Origin: Vibrio mytili
GTDB lineage: Bacteria > Pseudomonadota > Gammaproteobacteria > Enterobacterales > Vibrionaceae
NCBI RefSeq assembly: GCF_000830505.1
Contig: NZ_JXOK01000081.1
Location: forward strand, 116,044 to 180,043
Direction of reading: 5' to 3'
Length of the DNA stretch: 64,000 nucleotides
Shown: piece by piece, positions 43,674 through 53,035 of the stretch
How positions within the stretch are numbered: the stretch's first letter is position 1
Layout of the letters: every line of letters begins with the position of its first letter
Position numbers and translations under genes: made by a program
The notes under the pieces: generated by a model
The model's database searches: none
Told to the model about the DNA's origin: nothing
What the model saw: the letters and a program-made list of their open reading frames with translations, nothing else

Positions 43674-45341
43674 CTATTTTGTAATACGTTTATATTTGAT
43701 GCGGTGAGGTTCTGCAGCTTCAGGGCCCAGTGTTTTCTTCAACCAGTCCATGTATTCCGTGTAGTTACCTTCGTAGAAGTTCACTTGTCCTTCATCACGG
43801 TAGTCGATAATGTGCGTGGCAATACGGTCAAGGAACCAACGGTCGTGTGAGATAACCATTGCACAACCAGGGAACTCTAGCAGTGCTTCTTCTAGTGCAC
43901 GCAGTGTTTCAACATCCAGGTCGTTGGTTGGCTCATCGAGTAATAATACGTTGCCACCCGCTTTTAGCAGCTTCGCTAGATGTACACGGTTACGTTCACC
44001 ACCAGATAGTTCACCAATAACTTTTTGTTGGTCTGAGCCTTTGAAGTTGAAGCGTGAACAGTAAGCTCGAGCTGGAATCTCGAAGTTGTTGATCTTAATG
44101 ATATCAGCGCCTTCAGAGATCTCTTGGAATACGGTATTTTTATCGTTCATTGAATCGCGAAACTGTTCAACCGATGCCAGTTTGACGGTATCACCAAGTT
44201 CGATCGTACCTGAATCCGGTTGTTCAGTACCGCTCAGCATTTTGAATAGAGTGGATTTACCAGCACCGTTGGCACCAATAATACCGACAATTGCGCCTTT
44301 CGGAATGCTGAATGAGAGATCATCGATCAATACGCGACCGTCGAACGATTTAGTTAAGTTATTTACTTCAATAACTTTATCACCCAAGCGTTCGCCTGGT
44401 GGGATGAACAGTTCGTTCGTCTCGTTACGTTTTTGATGATCGGTGGTTTGTAGTTCTTCAAAGCGAGCCATACGAGCTTTGGACTTCGCCTGACGGCCTT
44501 TAGGGTTTTTGCGTACCCATTCCAACTCTTTCTCGATGGTCTTTTGGCGAGCGCTTTCTTGAGATGCTTCTTGTTGCAGACGCGCATCTTTTTGCTCTAG
44601 CCAAGACGTGTAGTTGCCTTCCCATGGAATGCCTTCACCTCGGTCAAGTTCGAGGATCCATCCTGCAGCGTTATCGAGGAAATAACGGTCGTGGGTGATA
44701 GCGACAACCGTGCCTGAGTAATCGACTAAGAATCGTTCTAGCCATGCAACGGATTCGGCATCCAAGTGGTTGGTCGGCTCGTCGAGAAGTAGCATATCTG
44801 GCTTTTCTAGCAGAAGGCGACAGATAGCGACACGACGTCTTTCACCACCGGAAAGATGAGCAATCTTTTGATCCCACTCAGGTAGACGCAGTGCATCCGC
44901 GGCACGCTCAAGTGCGTTATCTAAGTTATGGCCATCTTTAGCTTGGATCAGTGCTTCTAGCTCGCCTTGTTCTTTCGCAAGAGCATCAAAGTCAGCATCA
45001 GGTTCTGCATAGGCTGCGTATACTTCATCTAGACGTTTCAGTGCGCCTGCTACATCTGACACCGCTTCTTCTACAATTTCACGAACGGTTTTAGATTCGT
45101 CCAGCACTGGTTCCTGAGGCAGGTAGCCGACGTTCAAGCCGGGTTGTGGACGCGCTTCACCGTCAATATCAGTATCGATACCCGCCATGATACGTAGCAG
45201 CGTCGATTTACCTGCACCGTTCAGACCTAAAACACCGATTTTTGCACCAGGGAAGAAGCTCAGAGAGATGTCTTTAAGAATTTGTCGCTTAGGTGGCACG
45301 ATTTTGCTCACGCGCGACATGGTATATACGTATTCAGCCAT
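43674..45341 (-). CDS. ettA: Energy-dependent translational throttle protein EttA
   Basis: 555-residue ABC-F ATPase that binds the ribosomal E site and gates the first elongation step according to ADP/ATP ratio. Two ABC cassettes carry Walker A GLNGAGKSTLL (about residue 40) and GANGAGKSTLF (about 357), signatures HLSGGERRRVA and ELSGGERNRVH, and Walker B LLLDEPTNHLD and LLLDEPTNDLD. The arm and linker regions (ARLQQEASQESARQKTIEKE, GRQAKSKARMARFEEL) match EttA rather than Uup or YheS. Monocistronic, divergent from slt. Confidence 0.96.
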   Translation of the reverse strand: MAEYVYTMSRVSKIVPPKRQILKDISLSFFPGAKIGVLGLNGAGKSTLLRIMAGIDTDIDGEARPQPGLNVGYLPQEPVLDESKTVREIVEEAVSDVAGALKRLDEVYAAYAEPDADFDALAKEQGELEALIQAKDGHNLDNALERAADALRLPEWDQKIAHLSGGERRRVAICRLLLEKPDMLLLDEPTNHLDAESVAWLERFLVDYSGTVVAITHDRYFLDNAAGWILELDRGEGIPWEGNYTSWLEQKDARLQQEASQESARQKTIEKELEWVRKNPKGRQAKSKARMARFEELQTTDHQKRNETNELFIPPGERLGDKVIEVNNLTKSFDGRVLIDDLSFSIPKGAIVGIIGANGAGKSTLFKMLSGTEQPDSGTIELGDTVKLASVEQFRDSMNDKNTVFQEISEGADIIKINNFEIPARAYCSRFNFKGSDQQKVIGELSGGERNRVHLAKLLKAGGNVLLLDEPTNDLDVETLRALEEALLEFPGCAMVISHDRWFLDRIATHIIDYRDEGQVNFYEGNYTEYMDWLKKTLGPEAAEPHRIKYKRITK

Positions 45342-45602
45342 TGCCGATCATTCCTAAATTAACTGTCATGTAAACGCTCTATTTTATACCAAGTGCCACG
45401 GTTTTGTTACCACATGGTAAGAATTTCCGTTTTAAGACGATTTCTTATTTTTATATGACCGGAAACTTACTCCGATAGGTATAAACTTTCCCAAGTATAA
45501 TTTTTAATACAACAAGCCGCTTTACAGAGTCAGTGATCTTCTGTGTAAATAGGTTTGAATACATTCTAATAAAAGACCGTAGAGTCTGGGGAAAGAATAT
45601 AA

Positions 45603-47540
45603 ATGAAATTCAACGTTACAATATTGGCTAAAGGTGTTTGCTGTGCCGCTGCAATCAGTGCGGTGAGTATGTCGGCCAACGCATCGCTGAGCTTAGAAAA
45701 GCAGCGGATTGTTTATGAACAGGCTCAAGATTTTTTAGATGCGAATAACATTGATGCGTACTTGGCCATTCGCCCTAAAATTGCCGATTATCCGTTAACA
45801 CCGTATGTCGACTATCGAACTTTTATTCGCCAACTGCCAAGCAAGACGCCACAACAAGTCGATGATTTTATTGATCAACACGAAGCGTTCCCTTTTTCGC
45901 GCCGTATCCGCGCTTCGTACCTAGATCAGCTTTATCGTAATAGTGATTGGAAAACGATTACTGAGTTTCAAAAAGTGATACCAAGTGGCGAACGTTACCA
46001 ATGTATATTTTATCGTGCTCAGCTCAAACAAGGTAAGCAAGTTGCGGCATTTAAAGGTGCAGAAGATATGTGGTTGAGCGGGTCGAGTATCGCTAGTGAG
46101 TGTGATCCGTTATTTGTATCTTGGGATAAAGCGGGCGGTCGAACTGACGATTTGATTTTGCAGCGTATGTTGTTGGCGTTTGATGGACGTAACGGCAGTT
46201 TGATGAACTACCTACAAAAATTGCCTAAATCAGCAAAAGCTAAGCAGCAGGCAAAGGATATGGTAGCGCTTTTCAATAATCCTGCATCGGTGGGTGACTT
46301 TGCGAAGCAGAAGCCAGCAAATGACTTTAATCGCAAACAAAGCCTGTATGCATTAGAAAAACTGGCACGTATGAATATAAATCAAGCTCAGCAGGCGTAT
46401 TCCCGTGTTGTCGACGGCCAAAAATTCTCAGCAGAAGAGGCGCAATCTCTCGCGGATTACATTGCGTTTCGATTAACTCGAACGGAGTCTCCAAAGCTAG
46501 CGCAATGGCGTGATGACAAAACCAAAACCAGTCAGTACTTACCGTTGATAGAAACTCGTATTCGTCTCGCGGTACAAAATGCAGACTGGAAAGGCATTCA
46601 AGAATGGATCTCTGTTCTGAATAAAGAAGAGCAAGCGACATTAAGATGGCAATACTGGCTTGGCAGAAGTGAAATTGCGTTAGGTGATGATATTGCCGGT
46701 AAGAAGCGTTTGGCGACGTTGGTCGGTGAGCGTAACTTCTATAGTGTGGCTGCTGCTAATGCGATTGGCCAGTCAATCAAGTATCCCAAACACTCGGTTA
46801 AACTCGATAATCAAGTTCTAGCCCCTTATCAAGATTCGCTTGCTCGTATTGAAGAGTTGATTGAAACAGACAAAATCTCTGCCGCGAAAAGTGAATGGGC
46901 CCACCTGCTTCGCCGTGTGGATAACGATGAAAAACAGATGCTTGCTGCGTATGCGTCTTCTAAGCACTGGCACCACCTAACGGTTATTGCAAGTATTCAA
47001 GCACAAATGTGGGACAATATTGAACTCAGATTTCCAATCGCACATCGCTGGTGGTTTGATTTTTATGCCAAAAAACACAATATCGATCCTGTGATGATGA
47101 TGTCTTTGGCACGTCAGGAGAGTGCGTTAGACTCTAATGCGCGCTCCCCAGTTGGTGCGCGTGGCCTTATGCAGATTATGCCTGCGACAGCGAAATACAC
47201 GGCTCGCAAGTACAACCTCGGCTATCAAGGCACTCAAGATTTATATAATGTTGGTAAGAACATCGAAATTGGTAGCCATTATCTGCAAGGATTATTAGAG
47301 GATTACGATAATAATCGTATTTTCGCGCTTGCGGCTTATAATGCGGGTCCTAACCGAGTAAAAACGTGGCGAGAGCGAACCCAAGGGAAGTTGGATGCGT
47401 ATGCCTTCATCGAGGCGATTCCATTTAAAGAAACTCGTGGATATGTGCAAAACATTTTGATGTTTGAAACTTACTATCGCGATCTTTTGGGTATTGACGG
47501 CGCGTTCTTGAATCAACATGAGATCAATACCAAGTATTGA
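45603..47540 (+). CDS. slt: Soluble lytic murein transglycosylase Slt
   Basis: 645-residue periplasmic enzyme with a signal peptide (about 1-27, ending SMSANAS). A long alpha-superhelical U-domain precedes the C-terminal GH23 domain (about 480-620). The catalytic Glu is residue 506 in LARQESALDSNARSPVGARGL, and the goose-lysozyme-type signatures GLMQIMPATAKY and AAYNAGPNRVKTW follow. It makes 1,6-anhydromuropeptides, the substrates of the NagZ/AnmK/MurQ pathway encoded earlier in this window. trpR begins 13 bases after the stop, the same slt-trpR arrangement as in E. coli. Confidence 0.96.
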   Translation: MKFNVTILAKGVCCAAAISAVSMSANASLSLEKQRIVYEQAQDFLDANNIDAYLAIRPKIADYPLTPYVDYRTFIRQLPSKTPQQVDDFIDQHEAFPFSRRIRASYLDQLYRNSDWKTITEFQKVIPSGERYQCIFYRAQLKQGKQVAAFKGAEDMWLSGSSIASECDPLFVSWDKAGGRTDDLILQRMLLAFDGRNGSLMNYLQKLPKSAKAKQQAKDMVALFNNPASVGDFAKQKPANDFNRKQSLYALEKLARMNINQAQQAYSRVVDGQKFSAEEAQSLADYIAFRLTRTESPKLAQWRDDKTKTSQYLPLIETRIRLAVQNADWKGIQEWISVLNKEEQATLRWQYWLGRSEIALGDDIAGKKRLATLVGERNFYSVAAANAIGQSIKYPKHSVKLDNQVLAPYQDSLARIEELIETDKISAAKSEWAHLLRRVDNDEKQMLAAYASSKHWHHLTVIASIQAQMWDNIELRFPIAHRWWFDFYAKKHNIDPVMMMSLARQESALDSNARSPVGARGLMQIMPATAKYTARKYNLGYQGTQDLYNVGKNIEIGSHYLQGLLEDYDNNRIFALAAYNAGPNRVKTWRERTQGKLDAYAFIEAIPFKETRGYVQNILMFETYYRDLLGIDGAFLNQHEINTKY

Positions 47541-47553
47541 ATGAGGTAATTGG

Positions 47554-47856
47554 ATGTCACACCAACCTGAGTACAAAGACTGGCAGCAGATTATTGAGCT
47601 GATCCGATCAAGTGTGAATGACCAGCAGCATGACATGTTGTTAACCATGCTAATGACTCCGGATGAAAGAGAAGCATTAATTGCGCGGGTCAATATTCTC
47701 AATGAACTTCTGAAAGGGGAGTTATCGCAACGTCAGATAAGTCAGATGCTTGGGGTGGGCATAGCCACTATCACTCGTGGTTCTAATGAGTTGAAGTCAA
47801 AATCCGATGAGGAAAAAGACAAGCTCAAAGTATTGTTAGAGCAAGTCGTAAAGTAA
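47554..47856 (+). CDS. trpR: Trp operon repressor TrpR
   Basis: 100-residue all-helical dimeric repressor that uses tryptophan as corepressor. The helix-turn-helix is LSQRQISQMLGVGIATITRGSNEL and the Trp-binding Arg/Thr region is TPDEREALIARVNILNELL. It lies directly behind slt; any own promoter would have to be inside the slt 3' end, where I see no clear trp operator. A terminator follows. Confidence 0.96.
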   Translation: MSHQPEYKDWQQIIELIRSSVNDQQHDMLLTMLMTPDEREALIARVNILNELLKGELSQRQISQMLGVGIATITRGSNELKSKSDEEKDKLKVLLEQVVK

Positions 47857-47863
47857 TCATAAT

Positions 47864-47889
47864 AAAGGGCGGGATATCCGCCCTTTATT
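47864..47889. terminator. Terminator between trpR and yjjX
   Basis: AAAGGGCGG/CCGCCCTTT around GATAT with AT-rich flanks, between convergent genes. Confidence 0.88.
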
Positions 47890-47905
47890 ATTCACATGAC
47901 CCGTC

Positions 47906-48457
47906 CTAAATAAGGTTCGCTGGAAAGTGCTCTGAATTGGTAAAAGGAATCAAAGCGAGAATCAGCGCTTGATGATATACCGAGCTGCGCGTCAGTTGGT
48001 TTTGCGTTAATAAACTGATAGCTCCGCCTTTCTGCTTAATATTCTCGGTGCCAAAGACCTCGTCCATCACATCACCCAATTCATTAGCGTGTTCCAGTTT
48101 CATTAACACATCTGGTGGTAGCATCAAGCTTGCCGAGCGGGATTCACCTCGGTGTGTATCTGACTCTATCACCATCCAGGCGAAAGTGACGTTGCCTTCA
48201 ATTCCTGCCTCTAATCCAACGTAGAAATCTCCGTATGGCAGTTCTACTTTTGCATTTCGTACTCGATTCAATGCGCCTAAATGTGTCTCGTCATTACTCA
48301 TCGGTTGATCTGCCACACCGCTAGGCACGTTAACTCCCACAAATTCAAATGATTGTAGAGGGAATGCACTGACAAAGGCACTTTCCACAGCGGCTATTTT
48401 AGCTGGGTTCAAAGAGGCGATGACGACTTTTTGGGTTACCATGATCTTTTTACTCAC
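47906..48457 (-). CDS. yjjX: Inosine/xanthosine triphosphatase YjjX
   Basis: 183 residues, ITPase-fold enzyme that removes non-canonical purine nucleotides (ITP, XTP). Motifs include VVIASLNPAKIAAVESAF (phosphate-binding SxNPAK), GALNRVRNAK, YVGLEAGIEG, GESRSASLMLPP and the conserved block ELGDVMDEVFGTENIKQKGG. The start is ambiguous between GTG 48457, nine bases after the pheA stop, and ATG 48442; neither has a strong ribosome binding site. It is likely cotranscribed with pheA. Confidence 0.93.
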   Translation of the reverse strand: MSKKIMVTQKVVIASLNPAKIAAVESAFVSAFPLQSFEFVGVNVPSGVADQPMSNDETHLGALNRVRNAKVELPYGDFYVGLEAGIEGNVTFAWMVIESDTHRGESRSASLMLPPDVLMKLEHANELGDVMDEVFGTENIKQKGGAISLLTQNQLTRSSVYHQALILALIPFTNSEHFPANLI

Positions 48458-48466
48458 TGGTGTCTT

Positions 48467-49645
48467 TTAACTCAATTTTACTTGGGTTGGTTTGACGTTT
48501 TCACTTGGGTAACAACCGAGTACTTTCAAATGCTTAGTGATCTTTGTGAGCTCTTGTATCGCCTGTTGCATTTTTTCTGAATCGAGGTGAGACTCTAGAT
48601 CGACATAGAACATCTCTTCCCATGGGTTACCCATGATTGGACGAGATTCTAGCTTGGTCATGTTGATGCCATAGCGCTGAAGTACCAAGAGCGTTTCGAC
48701 CAGTGAACCTGCTTCTTGAGAAGTCGACATTATTAATGTGGTTTTGGCTGGAATCTGTGTCGATACTTCTACAGGTTTACGGGCAACGACGATGAAACGA
48801 GTGTGGTTTTCTGTTTGATTGGCAATATTCCCCTGAATTGCTTGAAGGCCATATAACTTGCCACTTGATGCGTTGCCAATGGCTGCTACGTCATCACGAT
48901 TCAGTTCTTGTACCTTTTGCATGGCATCTGCAGTGCTCGCGCAAGACTCTAATTTCACTCCTTTCAGACGGCTAAGAAATTCGCTGCATTGTTGATGAGG
49001 TTGTGGGTGAGAATATAGGGTTCTGAGGTCTTCTAAACGTATGTCTTTAGTCGCAACAAGGCAATGCTCAATCGGCTGGGTTAACTCCCCTACGATGTAT
49101 AATGTGGTGTGTTGCAGCAGATCATACACCTCGTTGATCGAACCAGAACTGGTGTTTTCAATCGGCAGTACACCATAGTCAGCATGTCCCGATTCTACCG
49201 TTTGAGTGACTTCTCTAAAATGCTCACAGTTTAATTCAATCAACTCGGTATTTTTACGGCTGAAGTATTCACGGCTCGCCAAGTGAGAGTATGAGCCTTT
49301 GGCGCCAAGGAAGGCCACTCTCGCGAGCGGTTTACGGCTTTGTTGAGGATTGACTAGGTTTTGCAAATAACTTTGTTGCAAAAGCACCGAGTCTTCAATA
49401 ATCGTATGAAAAAGTTTGGTGATGTACTGCGCATCCAGCTCGTATTTATCACGACCATTGGAAATCAGTTTCACCAATAATTGCTGTTCACGGACGGCAT
49501 CGCGAACGGGCTTTGAGGTTTGTACTTTGCTTTTGGCTACTTCAATGCTGAGTTTACGACGTTCTGACAGCAAGCTAAGTAGCTCATCGTCGAGCTCATT
49601 CAGACGTGAACGGATCTTTTCCAGGGAAATAGGTTGGTCAGTCAT
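48467..49645 (-). CDS. pheA: Chorismate mutase / prephenate dehydratase PheA
   Basis: 392-residue bifunctional P-protein. The AroQ mutase domain (about 1-95, LEKIRSRLNELDDELLSLLSERRKL) is followed by the dehydratase domain (AFLGAKGSYSHLASREYF, GVLPIENTSSGSINEVYDLL with the catalytic T-S) and a C-terminal ACT domain with the phenylalanine-binding ESRP motif (LESRPIMGNPWEE). ATG 49645 follows AAGGAAAG. A Phe-rich leader peptide and attenuator directly upstream show control by phenylalanyl-tRNA supply. Confidence 0.96.
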   Translation of the reverse strand: MTDQPISLEKIRSRLNELDDELLSLLSERRKLSIEVAKSKVQTSKPVRDAVREQQLLVKLISNGRDKYELDAQYITKLFHTIIEDSVLLQQSYLQNLVNPQQSRKPLARVAFLGAKGSYSHLASREYFSRKNTELIELNCEHFREVTQTVESGHADYGVLPIENTSSGSINEVYDLLQHTTLYIVGELTQPIEHCLVATKDIRLEDLRTLYSHPQPHQQCSEFLSRLKGVKLESCASTADAMQKVQELNRDDVAAIGNASSGKLYGLQAIQGNIANQTENHTRFIVVARKPVEVSTQIPAKTTLIMSTSQEAGSLVETLLVLQRYGINMTKLESRPIMGNPWEEMFYVDLESHLDSEKMQQAIQELTKITKHLKVLGCYPSENVKPTQVKLS

Positions 49646-49660
49646 CAATTCTTTCCTTAT

Positions 49661-49687
49661 AAAAAAGCTCCCGTTTTGGGAGGCTTT
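49661..49687 (-). terminator. pheA attenuator terminator
   Basis: On the minus strand AAAGCCTCCC-AAAA-CGGGAGCTTTTTT forms a Rho-independent hairpin ending 15 bases before the pheA start codon. An upstream GAGGCT (49728-49723) can pair with AGCCTC of the 5' arm to form the competing antiterminator. Confidence 0.85.
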
Positions 49688-49734
49688 CTGTTTGTTTTTG
49701 ACTTTTCTTTCTACAAACGAGTTAGCCTCTCCAA

Positions 49735-49782
49735 CTAGAGAAGGAAAAAGAAGTCAAAAATAAACAGTGTGGATAAATGCAT
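49735..49782 (-). CDS. pheL: pheA leader peptide PheL
   Basis: A 15-codon ORF on the minus strand, ATG 49782 to TAG 49735, encodes MHLSTLFIFDFFFLL. Five of the 15 residues are Phe, including three in a row just before the end, the hallmark of phenylalanine attenuation (E. coli PheL has seven of 15). After the stop come GGAGAGGCT, usable in pause and antiterminator hairpins, and then the attenuator. The TTTTTGACTT of the Phe codon region is exactly complementary to AAGTCAAAAA further down, a second alternative pairing. The ORF is too short for normal gene callers. Confidence 0.88.
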   Translation of the reverse strand: MHLSTLFIFDFFFLL

Positions 49783-49843
49783 AAATAGTACGTAATTTGT
49801 GAGTGTTTAAACACAATAAGCAAGCTAGCGTAGGGCGTCAAGC

Positions 49844-49869
49844 AAAAAAATAGCGCCTTTCGGCGCTAC
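49844..49869 (-). terminator. Intrinsic terminator after raiA
   Basis: On the minus strand TAGCGCC-GAAA-GGCGCTA is followed by seven Ts, 19 bases after the raiA stop and before the pheA promoter region. Confidence 0.92.
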
Positions 49870-49887
49870 TTCCTCAATCTGATTGAT

Positions 49888-50214
49888 TTAGTCATCTTCT
49901 TCCACAAGCTCTGGCTTGTTAGCACGACGAGCTTCAGGTTTGTGGGTCAGCTTATTCAATTGACGTTCTAGTTTTTGCTCCACTTCGTTAACAGCTGCGT
50001 AAAGATCTTCATTACATGCTGAAGCAATCAACTGACCTTTAGGTACTGTGATAACGGCTTCGAACTTCTTCTGTTTATTAGGCTCTTCACTGAAAGTCGC
50101 TTGGCACCCAATAATGTCGACTTGCCATTTTTCCAGTTTTTTAAATTTGCTCTCTATATGAGCACGGATTGCAGAGGTGATTTCGATGTTTTTGCCAGTA
50201 ATGTTCATTGTCAT
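49888..50214 (-). CDS. raiA: Ribosome-associated inhibitor RaiA (YfiA, short HPF family)
   Basis: 108 residues with beta-alpha-beta-beta-beta-alpha topology. It starts MTMNITGKNIEITSAIRAHI like E. coli RaiA, which binds the 30S decoding region and stops translation in stationary phase or cold. The acidic tail (ANKPELVEEDD) and the position beside pheL-pheA, as in E. coli, favour RaiA over HPF. ATG 50214 follows GAGGAAAAACAT; an in-frame start at 50241 adds nine residues before that site. A strong CRP site lies 65 bases upstream. Confidence 0.94.
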   Translation of the reverse strand: MTMNITGKNIEITSAIRAHIESKFKKLEKWQVDIIGCQATFSEEPNKQKKFEAVITVPKGQLIASACNEDLYAAVNEVEQKLERQLNKLTHKPEARRANKPELVEEDD

Positions 50215-50278
50215 ATGTTTTTCCTCTGTTTCATCCCTCATGGGTTGAGTTCAGATTACCGCGTTAAGCATAAAATTA

Positions 50279-50294
50279 TGTGATATAGATCACT
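50279..50294. promoter_or_regulatory. CRP-like site upstream of raiA
   Basis: TGTGA-TATAGA-TCACT matches the CRP consensus TGTGA-N6-TCACA in nine of ten fixed positions, 65-80 bases before the raiA start. Confidence 0.7.
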
Positions 50295-50488
50295 TTTTAG
50301 GGTTGTGGTTTTATAATAAAAAACGAATGTGATCTTACTCAAGAAGTGCCGATATTTATCATTAAATAGCTTGTTATTGGTTCGCAAATCATTAGATTGA
50401 ATGGAGTAGTCAGCTGAAAACCCATCCGTTTTTAGAGGCGTTGTGCAACCTAGAATCGTCAATGGTCAGAATTTGGCTTACATAGCGG

Positions 50489-50504
50489 TGTGATCTTCTT
50501 CACT
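50489..50504. promoter_or_regulatory. Second CRP-like site in the raiA upstream region
   Basis: TGTGA-TCTTCT-TCACT, again nine of ten consensus positions. A weaker TGTGA-TCTTAC-TCAAG lies at 50328-50343. The gap 50215-50540 otherwise holds no gene. Confidence 0.5.
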
Positions 50505-50540
50505 TAGGACGCTAAATAGATTGAGATATTTTTAAAGCCG

Positions 50541-52032
50541 CTAATTGATAAGCGGCTTTTTACTTTCCGTTTCTTGGTGCACTTTTCTTAATGGGATCAT
50601 AAATACTGGATCTTCTGGTATCAGCAAGACGTTGTCTAAGGTTTTGGCGAGATCTAAACTTTCTAACTGTTTGTAGATGATGTAGTAACGATTGATGGTG
50701 GTCACGTAGCCAGCAGTCGCGCTGAGGCTTTTACGCATTTCCACTTCCACGTTGTTAAACCAGACATTGGGATCAAACCCGTTGCGAGCTGCGCGTTTAC
50801 GTATCTTTTCAACGTTTCCAGGCCCTGCATTGTAAGCGGCTAAGGTAAAATAAATTTTGTTTTCCGCAGTGATAGCTTTGTCGCTAAAGTATTGGCGACG
50901 TAAAAATGCCATGTATTTTACGCCAGCATGCACGTTGTTCTCTAGGTTACGTATATTTTTAATATTGATATTAGGGTCTCTTGCCGTGCTAGGTAAAATT
51001 TGCATGATGCCGACCGCGCCTCGACTGCCAACTAAATTATTATTAAACCCCGACTCTTTGTATGCTAATGCGGCAATCAGTAAATAATCAAAATCGTATT
51101 TTTTTCCATAGCGAGAAAATAATGCGGACAACTTATCTAACGAGCGATCTTATCTGGGTTAAGTGCTCTGTTGAGCCAGTTGGTATTATCGATATACTTT
51201 GCGTAAATAACATTACCCAACAGGGTTCCTGAGCGTGACTTTTTGATGAATTGGTTCACAACGCCTTTGAGCTGCGGGCTGTCTTTGCGCATCACCCAGC
51301 TATTTTGCCATTTTTACGTAGCGGGATTTTCTTATGGACACGGATGTCATCCATGACCTTGAGCCATAATTTTGCTTTGTGACTGTCTAAGACAATCGCT
51401 TTAATATAGCCATTATTGAGCATACCCACTAACTCGTAATCTTGCAGATTTTCTTCGACAAAGTTGACGATCACAGGCGGTAAATTTTTTTGATTTAATT
51501 GTTTATTCAATAACTGAATACTTTCAAAGTAGCTCGAACTGGGTCTAACCCAGATCTCTTTGCCACTCAGTTGTTCCAGCTTTGTCATTGCTGGTGTTTT
51601 ATTATTGGTAATGACCCATTCTTCAATTCCGGAAAGAATTGGATCGCTAAAGTCGACGTTCTGTTGACGATGCTTGGTTATGGTTAAATTTGCCACTATT
51701 AAATCGCCCAAGCCCTTTTCTAAAGTGGGAAACAGTTCATCACGAGATAAGGGAATAATTTGCACATTGATTTTTGGTTTAATTTTTCGCAAGTCTTTTT
51801 CGAAATGAGCCAGTAGTTCCGCTCCAATCCCTTTCGGCGTGCCAGCTTCGACGTAGTAAAAACCCAGATCAGCAGAAACGAGCACGCGCAGTAAGTTTTT
51901 TTCTTTTATCACGTCCAAGTCGCCCGTGTATGGAGGCTGCTTAAGAGGAGAAACTTGTAATGCGGAAGCGGATGCGGATAGTAGGATCAGCAAAGTGGTC
52001 CATAGTTTAAATATCTTCACGTTCACATCCAC
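50541..52032 (-). pseudogene. MltF-like lytic transglycosylase (SBP domain plus SLT domain), two frameshifts
   Basis: The N-terminal part (51292-52032) has a signal peptide (KIFKLWTTLLILLSASASALQ) and a family-3 solute-binding domain (LRVLVSADLGFYYVEAGTPKG, GLGDLIVANLTIT). The C-terminal part (50541-51131) is a GH23 domain with catalytic Glu in ALAYKESGFNNNLVGSRGAVGIMQILP and AAYNAGPGNVEKI. Between them the sequence continues in a middle frame as NSWVMRKDSPQLKGVV to LNRALNPDK, then RSLDKLSALFSRYG. One A is missing in the A-run at about 51303-51306 and one base near 51146-51148. Restored, the protein has 497 residues, the MltF architecture and length range. It may be a paralogue of the main mltF. 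The start (GTG 52032 or GTG 52020) is uncertain. Confidence 0.85.
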
Positions 52033-52130
52033 AGTCAGAGGGGAGAGCTTTAAGAATATGTCTTGATTAAAAAAGCATCAAGTGGGTGTGTTTGATCTTG
52101 AGAGCTAAGAATGAGAAAGGACTATAATGA

Positions 52131-52160
52131 AACCGCCACGGTAGTGTGACTGTGGCGGTT
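52131..52160 (-). terminator. Terminator hairpin after bamD
   Basis: AACCGCCAC/GTGGCGGTT around a 12-base loop, 12 bases after the bamD stop on the minus strand. The U-tail is short. Confidence 0.7.
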
Positions 52161-52171
52161 ATTGCTCGGTG

Positions 52172-52899
52172 TTACTCAACAGGGTTAAGTTTTATTAAGG
52201 CTTCTGTTCTTGCAATGGAGTCTTCTAGACCTAGCTGTTTATATGCCTTTAGCTGTATTGCAAGTGACTTACGTGCGGCTTCAGTATCTGGGAATGCTTT
52301 TTGTAGCTCTTGGCTACGAGTGATTGCTGCAATCCAAGCTTCTCGGCGAAGATAGAAATCCGCAGTTGCTAAGTCGTAGTTGGCTAAGCGGTTCTTTAAC
52401 GCGACCATACGTTTTTGCGAATCTTCAGCATATGGGCTGTTCGGGTAGCGTTGCAGTAACTTCTTAAAGTCATCAAAGGCTTTTTTGACGGGTTCTGGAT
52501 CCCGATCACTGCGATCAATGCTAAATAAGTCATGCATAAAGTTACGATCTTGTGCCATGTGGCTCAGGCCTCGCATGTATAGTACCCAGTCCATTTTTTC
52601 ATGGGTCGGATTTAAACGCATGAAGCGAGAGATGGTGGCTAAACCTAAGGCTAGGTCGTCGTTTTTATAGTACGCGTAGATGAGGTCAAGTTGGACCTGT
52701 TCTGAGTAGGCACCAAACGGGTAACGTGAGTCTAGTGCTTCGAGTTTTTCAATGGCGGTAAGCAATTGCCTGTTTGAAGCGAGGTTTGTGCGTCGGCGTA
52801 CAGTTCTGAAGGTGGCACATCAGGAACGATTTTTTCTTTGCTTGCACATCCAAATAGGAAGGATACCGCTAAAAGGCCTATTAAAGTCTGACGTTTCAT
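52172..52899 (-). pseudogene. bamD: Outer membrane assembly lipoprotein BamD, frameshifted in this sequence
   Basis: Essential TPR lipoprotein of the BAM complex that inserts beta-barrels into the outer membrane. From ATG 52899 the sequence gives MKRQTLIGLLAVSFLFGCAS with lipobox LFGC, then VPDVPPSELYADAQTSLQTGN. The frame is lost at AATTGCTTACC; one extra G (AATTGGCTTACC, near 52763) continues into LTAIEKLEALDSRYPFG and the TPR repeats QVQLDLIYAYYKNDDL, RLNPTHEKMDWVLYMRGL and SDRDPEPVKKAFDDFKKLLQRYPNSPY, ending at 52172. Restored length is 242 residues (E. coli has 245). Loss of BamD would be lethal, so this is probably a sequence error. Confidence 0.9.
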
Positions 52900-53035
52900 A
52901 TCAGGAGTCTGTTCCTTGAATCTAAATATTTCTTAAGCTGCCGTTACTTTCTTTGCAGTAACAGATACAATGACGTAATAGTCTATTTTTTCACAGTCGT
53001 GAGCATTAGTCTCACAGTTTTTAAAAAAGTTCGAT

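Noticed and set aside
49768..49776. Exact DnaA box TTATCCACA inside pheL
   Set aside because: A single site; about two exact TTATNCACA matches are expected by chance in 64 kb, and the bases are explained by the leader peptide codons.
50531..50563. Hairpin over the end of the mltF-like gene as its terminator
   Set aside because: On the gene's own strand the stem is followed by TTTAAAAATATC, not a U-run, and the stop codon lies in the loop; weak support.
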